Shown here one piece after another: positions 17,369-25,811 of a DNA stretch of 64,000 nucleotides. The DNA lies in assembly GCF_009857835.1 (NCBI RefSeq), contig NZ_WWCL01000002.1:62001-126000 (forward strand), given 5' to 3'. The translations under genes were made by a program, and so were the position numbers. Position 1 is the stretch's first letter. Each line of letters starts with the position of its first letter. The stretch is from Duganella fentianensis. Its GTDB lineage: Bacteria; Pseudomonadota; Gammaproteobacteria; Burkholderiales; Burkholderiaceae_D. The notes beneath the pieces were generated by a model. The model had not been told where the DNA came from. It did no database searches and worked only from the letters and a program-made list of their open reading frames with translations.

Positions 17369-20200
17369 TCAGGCTTCCTTTTCCAGTATCGCTTCCAGCG
17401 CCTGCCGCGCGGACTGGAATTGCCGTTCTATGGTGGCCAGCAGAGGGGCGGCGCTGGCGCTGCTTTGCTGGCGAGCCAGCTGTTCCAGTTGCTTGCAGCT
17501 GGCGGCCAGTTCGACTGCACCCACATTGGCGCTGCCCGACTTGAGGCGGTGGGCCAGCGTACGCAGGGCTTCATGGTCCTGCTGCAGCTGGGCCTGCGCT
17601 AGCGCCCGCAGCTGTTGCGGCGTATCGCGCAGATAGGTTTGCAGGATTTTCTCCAGCAGGGCGTCGCCGTGCTGCGGATTGAGCGCGCGGATATGCTCCA
17701 GTGCGGCGCGCTGTATGCTGCCGGCGGGCGCGGGCGCGCTTTCCGGTGTGGCGGGCGGGGTGGTGTCGTCTACGCTCTGGCTGTTCTGGCGCGGCAGATT
17801 GATCCAGCGTGCCAGCGTGTGGCCCAGTGCTTGCCGGGTGAAAGGCTTGCTCAGGTAGTCGTCCATGCCGGCGGCCAGACAGGATTCGCGGTCGCCCTGC
17901 AAGGCATTGGCGGTGATGGCGATGATGGGCAGCTTGTGACCCTGACCCTGCTGCTGCTCGTGGCGGCGGATCGCGCCCGTCGCGGCAAAGCCGTCCATCA
18001 CGGGCATCTGGCAATCCATCAGCACCAGATCGTAGGCATTGCTCTGGACTGAATGCAGCGCCTGTTCGCCGTTCTCGGCGCGGCTGACATCGAGCCCCAT
18101 GCTTTCCAGCATGGCGCTGGCCACTTCCACGTTGACGGGGTTGTCTTCTGCCAGCAGCACGCGGCGCCCCTTGCGCGGGCGTACGCTGGTGCTGGAGCTC
18201 TGGCTGAGCGGGGTGAGGGTGGTGACAGGCGGCGCCAGCCGGGACAGTTCTGGCGCCGCTGCATTCGGCAATGCAGTGGTGGACAGGCATTCGTACAGGT
18301 CGCTCTCGCGTATCGGCTGGATCAGCTGATAGGCCACCCCGGCCGCGCGCTGCTGCTGGGCATCGGCCGCGTGCTTCTCGCTGCTGAGCAGGATCAGCCG
18401 CAGATTTTCCAGCTGTGGCTCGGCATGCAGCGCTGCGGCCAGCGCCAGCCCGCTGGTGCGTGGCAGATCCATTTCCAGCAGTGCCACATGGTAGGGGCAG
18501 CCGTCCGCCTGCGCCTGTAGCAGGGTGGCCAGCGCGGTGCTGGCACCGGTGCTGGTATAGGCCAGCTGCCAGCGGTTCAGGAGCCGGGGCAGCAGGTCGT
18601 GGCTGGCGAGCTTATCGTCGACTATCAAGGCGCGGCATTCCCCGTTGGCAAGGCTGGTAGGTTGGTCGGCATCGATACGACGCTTATCGAAATTTACCGT
18701 GAACCAGAACAGCGAGCCTTGCGCGAGCGCATGGTCTACCCCTATGCGCCCCCCCATCAGTTCTACCAGCTGCTTGGAGATGGCCAGCCCCAGGCCGGTG
18801 CCGCCATGCTTGCGCGTGGTAGAACCGTCGGCCTGCGAGAAGGAATCGAAGATGCGGGCGCGCGCTTCGGCGGATATGCCTATGCCGGTGTCGCGCACTT
18901 CGAAGCGCAGGCCTATGCTCTGTTCATCCTCGCCGGTGACGCTGACGGCGATGGTGATCTGGCCGCTGTCGGTAAATTTTACGGCGTTGCCCAGCAGGTT
19001 GTAGATGACCTGGCGCAGCCGGTTGGGATCGCCGCACACGGCGATCGGAATGTTGGGGGCGAGCACCAGTTCAAGGCGGATATGCTTGCTTTGTGCCTGC
19101 GGGGCAAACACATGTTCTATTTCTTCCAGCAGCAAACGGAAGTTGAACTGGATGTATTCCACGGTCAGCTTGCCCGCTTCGATCTTGGAGAAGTCCAGAA
19201 TATCGTTGATGATGACCAGCAGGTGTTCGCCCGAGCGCTGCACCATGCTGGTGTAATGACGCTGCTGCTCGCTCAGCGGTGTTGCCAGCAGCAGTTCTGT
19301 CATGCCTAGCACCCCGTTCATGGGGGTGCGGATTTCATGGCTCATGGTGGCCAGGAAGGCGCTCTTGGCCTGACTCGCCGCCTCGGCCGCATTCTTGGCT
19401 TTTTCCAGCTGTTCCGTACGCACGCTGACCTGCCGTTCCAGCTGGTCGCGGTACTGCTGCAAAGCGCCGTCGCGCGCCGCCACTTGCGCCAGCATGTCGT
19501 TGAAGCTGTCGATCAGGGTGCCCAGTTCATCCTTGCGCTGATGCCGGATCATGGCGGTATGCCCGCCCTGGCTGACCTGGCGCGCAGCGCTGATCAGCCC
19601 CGCTACCGCTTCGGTGAGGTTGTTACGCAGTCTGGCGGCCATCAGCAGTGCCAGTATGCAGGCCAGCAGGGCCGCAATCGCACTGGCAGCCAGCGTGCGC
19701 AGCAAGTCCAGCCACATGCGCGACAGGCTGGCTTCCAGCATGACCGTGCCGATGTGCTGGCCGTCGCGCAGCACGGGGAGGTAGAGCTGCAGTGCCGGCA
19801 ATAGCTGTGCGTCGGGATAGACCATGTGTAGCTGCAGCGTGTCGCTGGCGGCGGGTATCTGGCTGTCCATGGGCGTGCTCACGGCCGGTGCGGCGCGCAG
19901 ATAATGCGCCAGCAACTGTCCTTTGCCTGTGTAGAGGGCGGCGCGGCGGATACGGTTGTCGGCCGCCAGGGCGGCCAGCGTGTTGCGCGCCTGGGTCTCG
20001 TCGGCATACAGCAGGGGCAGTTCGCTGTTGTTGCCGATGACGCCGGCCAGCGAGGTGAGCTGCTGGCGTTCTTCATCGTTACGGCTGAGTATGGACATGC
20101 TGGCAAAGGCGAGGAAGGCCAGCAGCATGGCGCTGCCCGTCGACAGCAGGGCAATTCTGGTGAGTTTCTGGCTAAGCCCTGAACGTTCGGTCTGGAACAT
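17369..20200 (-). CDS. Hybrid sensor histidine kinase (HAMP-HisKA-HATPase-pseudoREC-REC-Hpt)
   Basis: The 943-residue product has two N-terminal transmembrane helices flanking a periplasmic sensor of about 130 residues, a HAMP linker, then HisKA with [15 protein letters not shown] and a HATPase with intact N and G boxes. Two receiver domains follow. The first, ALIVDDK to [12 protein letters not shown], has Glu where the phospho-acceptor Asp should be; the second, LLAEDNP to [13 protein letters not shown], is canonical. A C-terminal Hpt domain carries the histidine in [14 protein letters not shown] chose the ATG at 20200 (MFQTERSG); the frame extends further upstream without a good ribosome site. 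It is paired with the REC-GGDEF-EAL gene downstream. Confidence 0.92.
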   Translation of the reverse strand: MFQTERSGLSQKLTRIALLSTGSAMLLAFLAFASMSILSRNDEERQQLTSLAGVIGNNSELPLLYADETQARNTLAALAADNRIRRAALYTGKGQLLAHYLRAAPAVSTPMDSQIPAASDTLQLHMVYPDAQLLPALQLYLPVLRDGQHIGTVMLEASLSRMWLDLLRTLAASAIAALLACILALLMAARLRNNLTEAVAGLISAARQVSQGGHTAMIRHQRKDELGTLIDSFNDMLAQVAARDGALQQYRDQLERQVSVRTEQLEKAKNAAEAASQAKSAFLATMSHEIRTPMNGVLGMTELLLATPLSEQQRHYTSMVQRSGEHLLVIINDILDFSKIEAGKLTVEYIQFNFRLLLEEIEHVFAPQAQSKHIRLELVLAPNIPIAVCGDPNRLRQVIYNLLGNAVKFTDSGQITIAVSVTGEDEQSIGLRFEVRDTGIGISAEARARIFDSFSQADGSTTRKHGGTGLGLAISKQLVELMGGRIGVDHALAQGSLFWFTVNFDKRRIDADQPTSLANGECRALIVDDKLASHDLLPRLLNRWQLAYTSTGASTALATLLQAQADGCPYHVALLEMDLPRTSGLALAAALHAEPQLENLRLILLSSEKHAADAQQQRAAGVAYQLIQPIRESDLYECLSTTALPNAAAPELSRLAPPVTTLTPLSQSSSTSVRPRKGRRVLLAEDNPVNVEVASAMLESMGLDVSRAENGEQALHSVQSNAYDLVLMDCQMPVMDGFAATGAIRRHEQQQGQGHKLPIIAITANALQGDRESCLAAGMDDYLSKPFTRQALGHTLARWINLPRQNSQSVDDTTPPATPESAPAPAGSIQRAALEHIRALNPQHGDALLEKILQTYLRDTPQQLRALAQAQLQQDHEALRTLAHRLKSGSANVGAVELAASCKQLEQLARQQSSASAAPLLATIERQFQSARQALEAILEKEA

Positions 20201-20384
20201 TGCGCGCAGTCTAGGCAAGAGAAGTCGCTGCGCGACGCGGCAGCTGGCGTGGCATTCGGCCGGGAAACGAAATGCCAATTGGAAAAATATAACCTTCGTC
20301 CCGTGCCAGTGTTGATCTGGATCGAAGGCCGGTACCATTGAGCTAGCTCAAACAGCCTTAATTGCGGCGCACCATGCTGGCAGC

Positions 20385-21605
20385 ATGGCGCGCAAAAAAA
20401 TATTGTTTGTAGCGGAAGCGGTGACGCTGGCACATGTGGGGAGACCGCTGGCGCTGGCGCGCATGTTGTCGCCTTTGGCGTATGAGCTGCACTTCGCCTG
20501 CGCGGCCGGCTACAGCCAGTTTTTCCCGAATGGAAGCATGCAGTACTGGCCGTTGCATAGCATCTCCAGTGAGCAGTTTCTAAGTGCGCTGGCGGCCGGC
20601 AAACCTGTTTATGATGTGGCGACCTTGCAGACCTATGTCGCCGAGGACAGGCGCTTGCTCGAACGGTTGCGGCCGGACGCTGTGATAGGTGACTTCCGCC
20701 TGTCGCTGGCGGTCAGCGCGCGCTTGCTGGCGCTGCCCTATATCGGGCTGATTAATGCCTACTGGAGTCCTTATGTAGCGCAGCAATATACGGTGCCCGC
20801 GATTGCGCTTGCGCGTGTGCTGCCCATTGCGCTGGCGAATCCGCTATTCCGTGCCGTGCGTCCGCTCGCGTTTGCATTGCATAGCGTGCCGCTGAATCAG
20901 TTGCGGCGGCGCTACCGATTGCCGACCTTGCCTTACGATTTGCGTAGTCTGTATGCGGATGCCGATCAGGTGCTGTATCCGGATGTGGCGGAAATGTTTG
21001 CCGCCACCAGCCTGCCCGCCAACCATGCTTTTCTGGGGCCGGTAACGTGGTCGCCGCCCACGCCGGAGCCGCAGTGGTGGCATGGTTTGCCGCAGGATTT
21101 GCCGCTCGTGTATGTCACGCTGGGGAGTTCGGGACAAGGCGAGTTGTTACCCTTGATTTTGCAGGCGCTGGCCAGCCTGCCCTTGCGGCTGATGGTGGCG
21201 ACAGCCGGGCAGGCCATGCCTGAAGCCGTACCGGACAATGCTTTCGTGGCCCACTATCTGCCCGGTGAGCGGGCAGCGCAGCGTGCGCAACTGGTCATCT
21301 GTAACGGCGGCAGCCCCAGCACGCAACAGGCGCTGGCCGCCGGTGTTCCTGTGCTGGGCATAGCCGGGAATCTGGATCAGTATCTGAATATGCAGGGGGT
21401 GCTGGCGGTGGGGGCTGGCCGATGTTTGCGTTCCGACCGTTTGCAGGCGTTTACCTTGCGCGAGAGTGTGATGCAGATGCTGGTGCATCCGGGCATACGG
21501 GCGGCGGCAGCACAGATGGCCAGAGTTTTCCAGCACTACGATGTGGCGCAAGGCTTGCTGGCCGCACTCGACCGGGTGGGTGCACGTGCTGCAGGGGGGC
21601 GATAG
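20385..21605 (+). CDS. GT1-family (UGT-like) glycosyltransferase
   Basis: The 406-residue product has the two-domain GT-B plan of UDP-glycosyltransferases. The N-terminal domain begins KKILFVAEAVTLAHVGRPL, and the C-terminal nucleotide-sugar site shows LVYVTLGSSG followed by NGGSPSTQQALAAGVPVLGI and DQYLNM, a variant of the UGT signature. It is probably cytosolic and transfers a sugar to a lipid or small molecule. Neighbouring genes do not reveal the acceptor. It is transcribed divergently from the hybrid kinase. Confidence 0.85.
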   Translation: MARKKILFVAEAVTLAHVGRPLALARMLSPLAYELHFACAAGYSQFFPNGSMQYWPLHSISSEQFLSALAAGKPVYDVATLQTYVAEDRRLLERLRPDAVIGDFRLSLAVSARLLALPYIGLINAYWSPYVAQQYTVPAIALARVLPIALANPLFRAVRPLAFALHSVPLNQLRRRYRLPTLPYDLRSLYADADQVLYPDVAEMFAATSLPANHAFLGPVTWSPPTPEPQWWHGLPQDLPLVYVTLGSSGQGELLPLILQALASLPLRLMVATAGQAMPEAVPDNAFVAHYLPGERAAQRAQLVICNGGSPSTQQALAAGVPVLGIAGNLDQYLNMQGVLAVGAGRCLRSDRLQAFTLRESVMQMLVHPGIRAAAAQMARVFQHYDVAQGLLAALDRVGARAAGGR

Positions 21606-21715
21606 CGCAGCTTATCTGCGATAGCGTGCGATAGTGTGCGATACAGCGCGCCCTTGCTGCGGCAGGGCGCGCTGCGGGTGCCCTGCGCGCTGGCTAGCAC
21701 GCAAGGCGCTGGTGC

Positions 21716-22663
21716 TTACGCTGCCATGGGGCTGCCGCCCATGCTCGAAGCACCGCGACGACGGCTGCTCAGTGCCAGTCCGGCAAAACCCAGGCCGATC
21801 AGCGCCAGCGTGGCTGGCTCAGGTACGGCAACAAAGCTATCCGAAGAATCGGCCTTCAGGAAGGGCACGGTGGTAGGCACGGCACCATCCCACATGCTGG
21901 TTGGCGTAAAGAACGATGGTACGTTGGTGGTACCCGTGATCTTGTTGCTGAACACGGAACCGCTGACGATGTCGAGATAGAGCGGATCGACATAGTCGAT
22001 CATGAAGCGCGAATCGAAGGAGCCCGTCCCGACGGGGCCGGAAGCGGTAAAGCTGGCGTCGTTGAACACCAGATGGCCGGACAGGATCATGATGCCATCG
22101 CCGTCGGGATCACCTATCCCGCCGCAGCCGGCCGAGGTAACGCCCTGGCCGTAGCAGCGTACGGTGCTGGCGCCATTGCCGGGCACGGCCTTGCTGACGC
22201 CGCCAGGGCCGATCCGGTCCAGGTACAGTGCCAGATTCTGTACGCCGGCATGCAGCGGATCCACATCCATGGCGGCCGATTGTGTGGCCGGCATGGTGAA
22301 GTGGGCGGTGGTGGGTGTCTGGGCATCGACCAGCTCCTGGAAGCGCACCACTTTGCTGATTTCAAACGTGCTGTTCAGCCCTGCGGGAGTGACCAGTGCC
22401 GGAATATTGCTGTTGGTCATAGTGCCGATGACCATTTGCGAACGCAGTTCCGTCAGGTAAGGGAGTGCGCCGCCGGGGCCGCCTACCGTCAGGCCCGGGA
22501 TGAAGCCGGTGGCCAGTGCGGTGTCGGTGACATTGGTCCACAGATCGGCATAGGTGGTGTAGGCGCCGGTGCCGGTGGGGTCCAGGCCTACGGTGGGGCC
22601 GGCATGCGCGGCCATGGTGCTGGCCAGCAGCGCGCTGCCTAGGGCCAATTTGAGCTGTTTCAT
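21716..22663 (-). CDS. PEP-CTERM sorting domain protein
   Basis: The 315-residue product has a signal peptide (cleavage after AHA, about residue 22) and a C-terminal PEP-CTERM signal starting near residue 280: VPEPATLALIGLGFAGLAL followed by SSRRR. Such proteins are exported and processed by exosortase/EpsH, then anchored or released at the surface, often together with exopolysaccharide. The body, with DLWTNVTDTALATGFIPG, recalls flocculation-associated PepA-like proteins of floc-forming betaproteobacteria, but I cannot verify this. Two cysteines could form one disulfide. It is apparently monocistronic. Confidence 0.85.
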   Translation of the reverse strand: MKQLKLALGSALLASTMAAHAGPTVGLDPTGTGAYTTYADLWTNVTDTALATGFIPGLTVGGPGGALPYLTELRSQMVIGTMTNSNIPALVTPAGLNSTFEISKVVRFQELVDAQTPTTAHFTMPATQSAAMDVDPLHAGVQNLALYLDRIGPGGVSKAVPGNGASTVRCYGQGVTSAGCGGIGDPDGDGIMILSGHLVFNDASFTASGPVGTGSFDSRFMIDYVDPLYLDIVSGSVFSNKITGTTNVPSFFTPTSMWDGAVPTTVPFLKADSSDSFVAVPEPATLALIGLGFAGLALSSRRRGASSMGGSPMAA

Positions 22664-22823
22664 AATTACTCCTGATCAGTGAGAACCCGGGAATCGGGGT
22701 CGTAAGCGAGTTAGAGCAAAAGCCTTGCCAGTGGCAGGGCTGGCAATCGAATCAAGCACTTAGCAGGTGGTGGAGACAGCAGCGGGGGGCGACTGTAAGA
22801 ATCTCCGACAGCCGCTATGCGGT

Positions 22824-23492
22824 TCAGGATTTCAGGCTGCGCAAGCGTTTGGCCGGTATGCCGCCCCAGACTTCGTCGGCGCCGATCTGGCTATCCTTGG
22901 TGACGACGGCGCCGGCCGAAATGATGCTGCGGTCGCCAATGCGTACGCCTGCCATGATGACGGCCGTGGCACCGATGGTGACGTTGTCGCCGATCTGGAC
23001 GGCGCGCAGTTCCAGCTTGTCGCCCTCGATCACGTGGGCAAAGATCACTGCATCGTGGCCGACGATGCTATTGCTGCCGATGCGGGTTAGCGGCGGGTCG
23101 AGCATCACGCCGGCACAATAGGTATTGCTGCCCAGCCTGGCGCCGAGTGCCAGATACAGCAGGCGCAGCAGGGGAACGGGGATGAAGTGGGTACGGATCA
23201 GCGAGTTGAACAGCAGCAGGTAGAACAGGATGTTCAGGTTGGCGATGGTTTCTTCCTGCGTATGTTCGGCAACGATGCCTTCCTTGAGCGGTGCCGCATA
23301 CAGCAAGGCGCGATAGATCAGGATGGCGTACAGATAGACCAGCAGCACGACGCCGGACACCAGTACCAGCGCACGGAAGTCGCCCAGCGGTGCGCCGTCG
23401 AGCAGGGCGGTGGTGAGCAGGGCCAGCACCAGTATCAGCGCCAGCAGGAGCAGAAACAGGACGATCTGGCTGCCGCGGATGGCGCGCATCAC
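22824..23492 (-). CDS. Membrane-associated hexapeptide-repeat acyltransferase
   Basis: The 222-residue product has two N-terminal transmembrane helices and a C-terminal left-handed beta-helix domain. The latter has repeated hexapeptide turns such as IGSNSIVGHDAVI, IGDNVTIGATAVIM, IGDRSIISAGAVV and a closing VWGGIPAKRL, as in LbetaH acetyltransferases. It is the last gene of a three-gene minus-strand cluster and overlaps the nitroreductase-like gene by 4 bp, which suggests coupled translation and a shared pathway. The acyl acceptor is unknown. Confidence 0.82.
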   Translation of the reverse strand: MMRAIRGSQIVLFLLLLALILVLALLTTALLDGAPLGDFRALVLVSGVVLLVYLYAILIYRALLYAAPLKEGIVAEHTQEETIANLNILFYLLLFNSLIRTHFIPVPLLRLLYLALGARLGSNTYCAGVMLDPPLTRIGSNSIVGHDAVIFAHVIEGDKLELRAVQIGDNVTIGATAVIMAGVRIGDRSIISAGAVVTKDSQIGADEVWGGIPAKRLRSLKS

Positions 23493-24589
23493 AAGCTCCC
23501 CGGCGCATCGTACAGCAGCTGGTGCAGAGGCAGGCGCAGCGAGCGCGAGCGCGCTGCGGGACCGGCACCGATGCGGCCCATGAAGACGGCCTGATCCCAG
23601 GCGGCCGCGCCCAGCAGGGCAGCGCCGCGGCGCGACAGGGCAGCGGCACGCTCCTGCATGCCGGCTGTGGCCGAAAAAATGCGCCCGTCGCGCACATAGC
23701 GGGCGAAGATCAGCGGCGTCAGTTCCGGCTGCAGTTGCAGGCCGAGGCTGGCGGCCGTCAGCCAGAAACGCTGCACGGCACGGCCAGCTTCGACGAAATC
23801 ATCGATGCGCTGGGCGCGGTGCGGTGCGACCAGAACGAAATGGGCGGCACAGGCCAGCCCCGGCAGCAGGTCCATCTGCACGCGCGGCGCCAGCGTGCCG
23901 GCCAGCCAGCGGTTGAAGAAGGCCACTCTTTCCCAGCGCTGCATAATCCATTGCATCAGGCGCGCCGTGGCCGCATCGACTCCCAGCGCCTGCGACGGAA
24001 TGCGCGCAACGCTGTAGCGCGCGTTCCAGTCGATCACGCTGCGGTGCACCTGCCAGGCTTCCGGCATGGTCAGGCGCAAGCCGGCGTTGTCGAACATCAG
24101 CCATGCAGCCTGCCGCCGGGCGCTGCCTTCCAGCCAGTAGACCTGATAGCCGGGCGGCAGGGCGCCGGCCAGTGCCGCCCGTTCGGCCGGACTGAGCGGG
24201 CGTCGGCTCAGGGCGCGCCGCTGCACGCTGCGGGTCTGGATGAAATCGGCCAGCGCATCGGCTTCCAGCAAGGGCGCCGGTAGCAGATCGATGCTGAAGC
24301 GCGGGTGCTGCTCCGGTGCTTCGGTATGGCGGCTGGCATGCAGCTGCAGGCGGAAGCGGGTGGCAGCGATGCTCATGGTTTCCAGCAGCGCACCGAGCGA
24401 GAGCTGGCTGGGGTGGCCGTCGAGGTCGTACACGCAATGGTTGCGCGTATCGTAGCCGTGCACGATCAGGCGGCGCGGCCCCAGAATTTCGAAGCGCCAC
24501 GGCTGGGTGTTGTCACCGCTGGGCGCCCAGCGGGCCAGATCGAGGATCTGTTCCAGCGTGGGATCGAATAGCAGGCCGGGCCGGTTCAT
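23489..24589 (-). CDS. Nitroreductase-like flavoprotein
   Basis: The 366-residue product begins with a nitroreductase fold, recognisable from LARWAPSGDNTQPWRFEI, the FMN-phosphate binding motif. The rest is longer than simple nitroreductases and resembles the Acg or ThiF-associated type. The ATG at 24589 overlaps the end of the ThiF-like gene by 4 bp. From memory, ThiF and nitroreductase-like domains also occur fused in one polypeptide (mycobacterial MoeY), which supports a functional pair. The substrate is unknown. Confidence 0.8.
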   Translation of the reverse strand: MNRPGLLFDPTLEQILDLARWAPSGDNTQPWRFEILGPRRLIVHGYDTRNHCVYDLDGHPSQLSLGALLETMSIAATRFRLQLHASRHTEAPEQHPRFSIDLLPAPLLEADALADFIQTRSVQRRALSRRPLSPAERAALAGALPPGYQVYWLEGSARRQAAWLMFDNAGLRLTMPEAWQVHRSVIDWNARYSVARIPSQALGVDAATARLMQWIMQRWERVAFFNRWLAGTLAPRVQMDLLPGLACAAHFVLVAPHRAQRIDDFVEAGRAVQRFWLTAASLGLQLQPELTPLIFARYVRDGRIFSATAGMQERAAALSRRGAALLGAAAWDQAVFMGRIGAGPAARSRSLRLPLHQLLYDAPGSL

Positions 24590-25452
24590 GAGCGCGCTCC
24601 GCGGCGGCGCCGGATCACCCACATGGCCAGCTGCTGTAGCGGGTTGCGGTAGCCGCCCGGACGCCAGGTGCGCACCATGCGGTTATGGTAGGCGTCGAAC
24701 TGGTAGCCGAACGGCGCGGCGGCCACGGGGCCGCGCTGCAGCAGGATTTTCAGGGCTTCGGTAGCGGCAGCACCGGCGCACAGTTCGCAGCCCATGATGG
24801 TGGACGGGCCGCGCTGGGCTTCCAGATTGATGCTGGCCGGATCGACCAGATAGCTGCCGTGCAGGCCCGCCGGCGCCAGCCCGACCAGAAAGCGCAGGGC
24901 TTTTTCCGCTTCGGGCAGATCTCCCCAGCCGAAATAGTCATCGAAGCTCATGCCGCCCGGCAGGAAGTTCAGCAGCGCCGTGCCCATGCCCAGTGGCGCC
25001 GCCGTGATGGCGGGTATGCCGCGCTCGGCGCAGGCGGCGAACACGGCCTGACGTGCACCGAAGGCGAAGAAATCCAGCCCGTCGACATACAGATCCACGC
25101 CATCGAGAAAGGCGGGCATATTGCCGTGGTGGACGCCATCGCGGAACAGGGCCAGCTGCAGTTCCGGATTGATGTCGCGCGCCAGCGTGGCCAGCACGTC
25201 GACCTTGGGCAGGTCCAGCGTGGTGACCGTAGCACCCACCTGCCGGTTGAAATTGGCCAGATCGAAGCGGTCGAAGTCGGCAATATGGAAAGCGCCTATG
25301 CCGAGGCGGGTGAGGGTGAGCAGGTGGACCCCGCCCACGCCGCCCATGCCGGCAATGGCAATGCGCTTGCTGCGCAATATGCCCTGCTCGGCAGGCGTGA
25401 CCCAGCCGAGGTTGCGTACAAAGGCGAGCGGATAGGAAAAAGCTGGCGGCAT
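24586..25452 (-). CDS. ThiF/MoeB/HesA family E1-like adenylyltransferase
   Basis: The 288-residue product has the E1 ATP-binding fold: IAIAGMGGVGG at residues 32-41, then DFDRFDLANFNRQ at 59-71, the motif that contacts ATP in MoeB and ThiF. It carries one CxxC (GCELCAG near residue 223) rather than the usual two zinc-binding pairs. Such enzymes activate C-terminal carboxylates of small proteins or peptides. No ubiquitin-like, ThiS or MoaD partner is adjacent. It is first in the cluster with the nitroreductase-like and acyltransferase genes. Confidence 0.85.
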   Translation of the reverse strand: MPPAFSYPLAFVRNLGWVTPAEQGILRSKRIAIAGMGGVGGVHLLTLTRLGIGAFHIADFDRFDLANFNRQVGATVTTLDLPKVDVLATLARDINPELQLALFRDGVHHGNMPAFLDGVDLYVDGLDFFAFGARQAVFAACAERGIPAITAAPLGMGTALLNFLPGGMSFDDYFGWGDLPEAEKALRFLVGLAPAGLHGSYLVDPASINLEAQRGPSTIMGCELCAGAAATEALKILLQRGPVAAAPFGYQFDAYHNRMVRTWRPGGYRNPLQQLAMWVIRRRRGARS

Positions 25453-25541
25453 CAGCAGGCTCCGCGCGGCGGACCGTGCCGCGCCAGAAGATAAGACCGC
25501 TGTAGCGTGGGTGAGGTTCCCCCGCTGCCTAAAAATAAAAT

Positions 25542-25594
25542 GGGGTCAGATCGGGCGTTGGCGCAGAGTCTGCACCGATGCCCGATCTGACCCC
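25542..25594. repeat. 15-bp perfect inverted repeat, REP-like
   Basis: GGGGTCAGATCGGGC at 25542-25556 is the exact reverse complement of GCCCGATCTGACCCC at 25580-25594, with a 23-bp loop. The TGGGGTCAGA core resembles repetitive extragenic palindromes I recall from related genomes. It lies between two genes transcribed on the same strand. Confidence 0.7.
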
Positions 25595-25610
25595 GTGGCT
25601 GTGTGCTGGC

Positions 25611-25811
25611 CTAGCAGCAGCCGCCGCGTTTGCCTGCGCCGCCGTAGCGGGCTTCCTGACGTTCGCGGAAGAATTCCTCATACGTCATGATGGGCTCGCC
25701 CGGATGGGTGGCTTCGCGGTGGCTCACATAGGTGTCGTATTCAGGCAGGCCCATCATCAGCCGCACGCTCTGGCCCAGATAACGGCCTGCCTGAACGATT
25801 TCGCCTAGCAT
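25611..25811 (-). CDS. ybdD: YbdD/YjiX family small protein
   Basis: The 66-residue product matches the YbdD/YjiX family, with LGQSVRLMMGLPEYDTYVSH and HPGEPIMTYEEFFRERQEARYG. It accompanies CstA-type transporters in many proteobacteria. Its ATG overlaps the cstA stop by one base, so it is translated from the cstA message. The C-terminal GGCC could bind a metal. The molecular role is not settled. Confidence 0.92.
   Translation of the reverse strand: MLGEIVQAGRYLGQSVRLMMGLPEYDTYVSHREATHPGEPIMTYEEFFRERQEARYGGAGKRGGCC

Noticed and set aside
21601..21650. Short tandem TGCGATA repeats after the glycosyltransferase gene
   Set aside because: Only three imperfect 10-11 bp copies; likely chance in a short gap.
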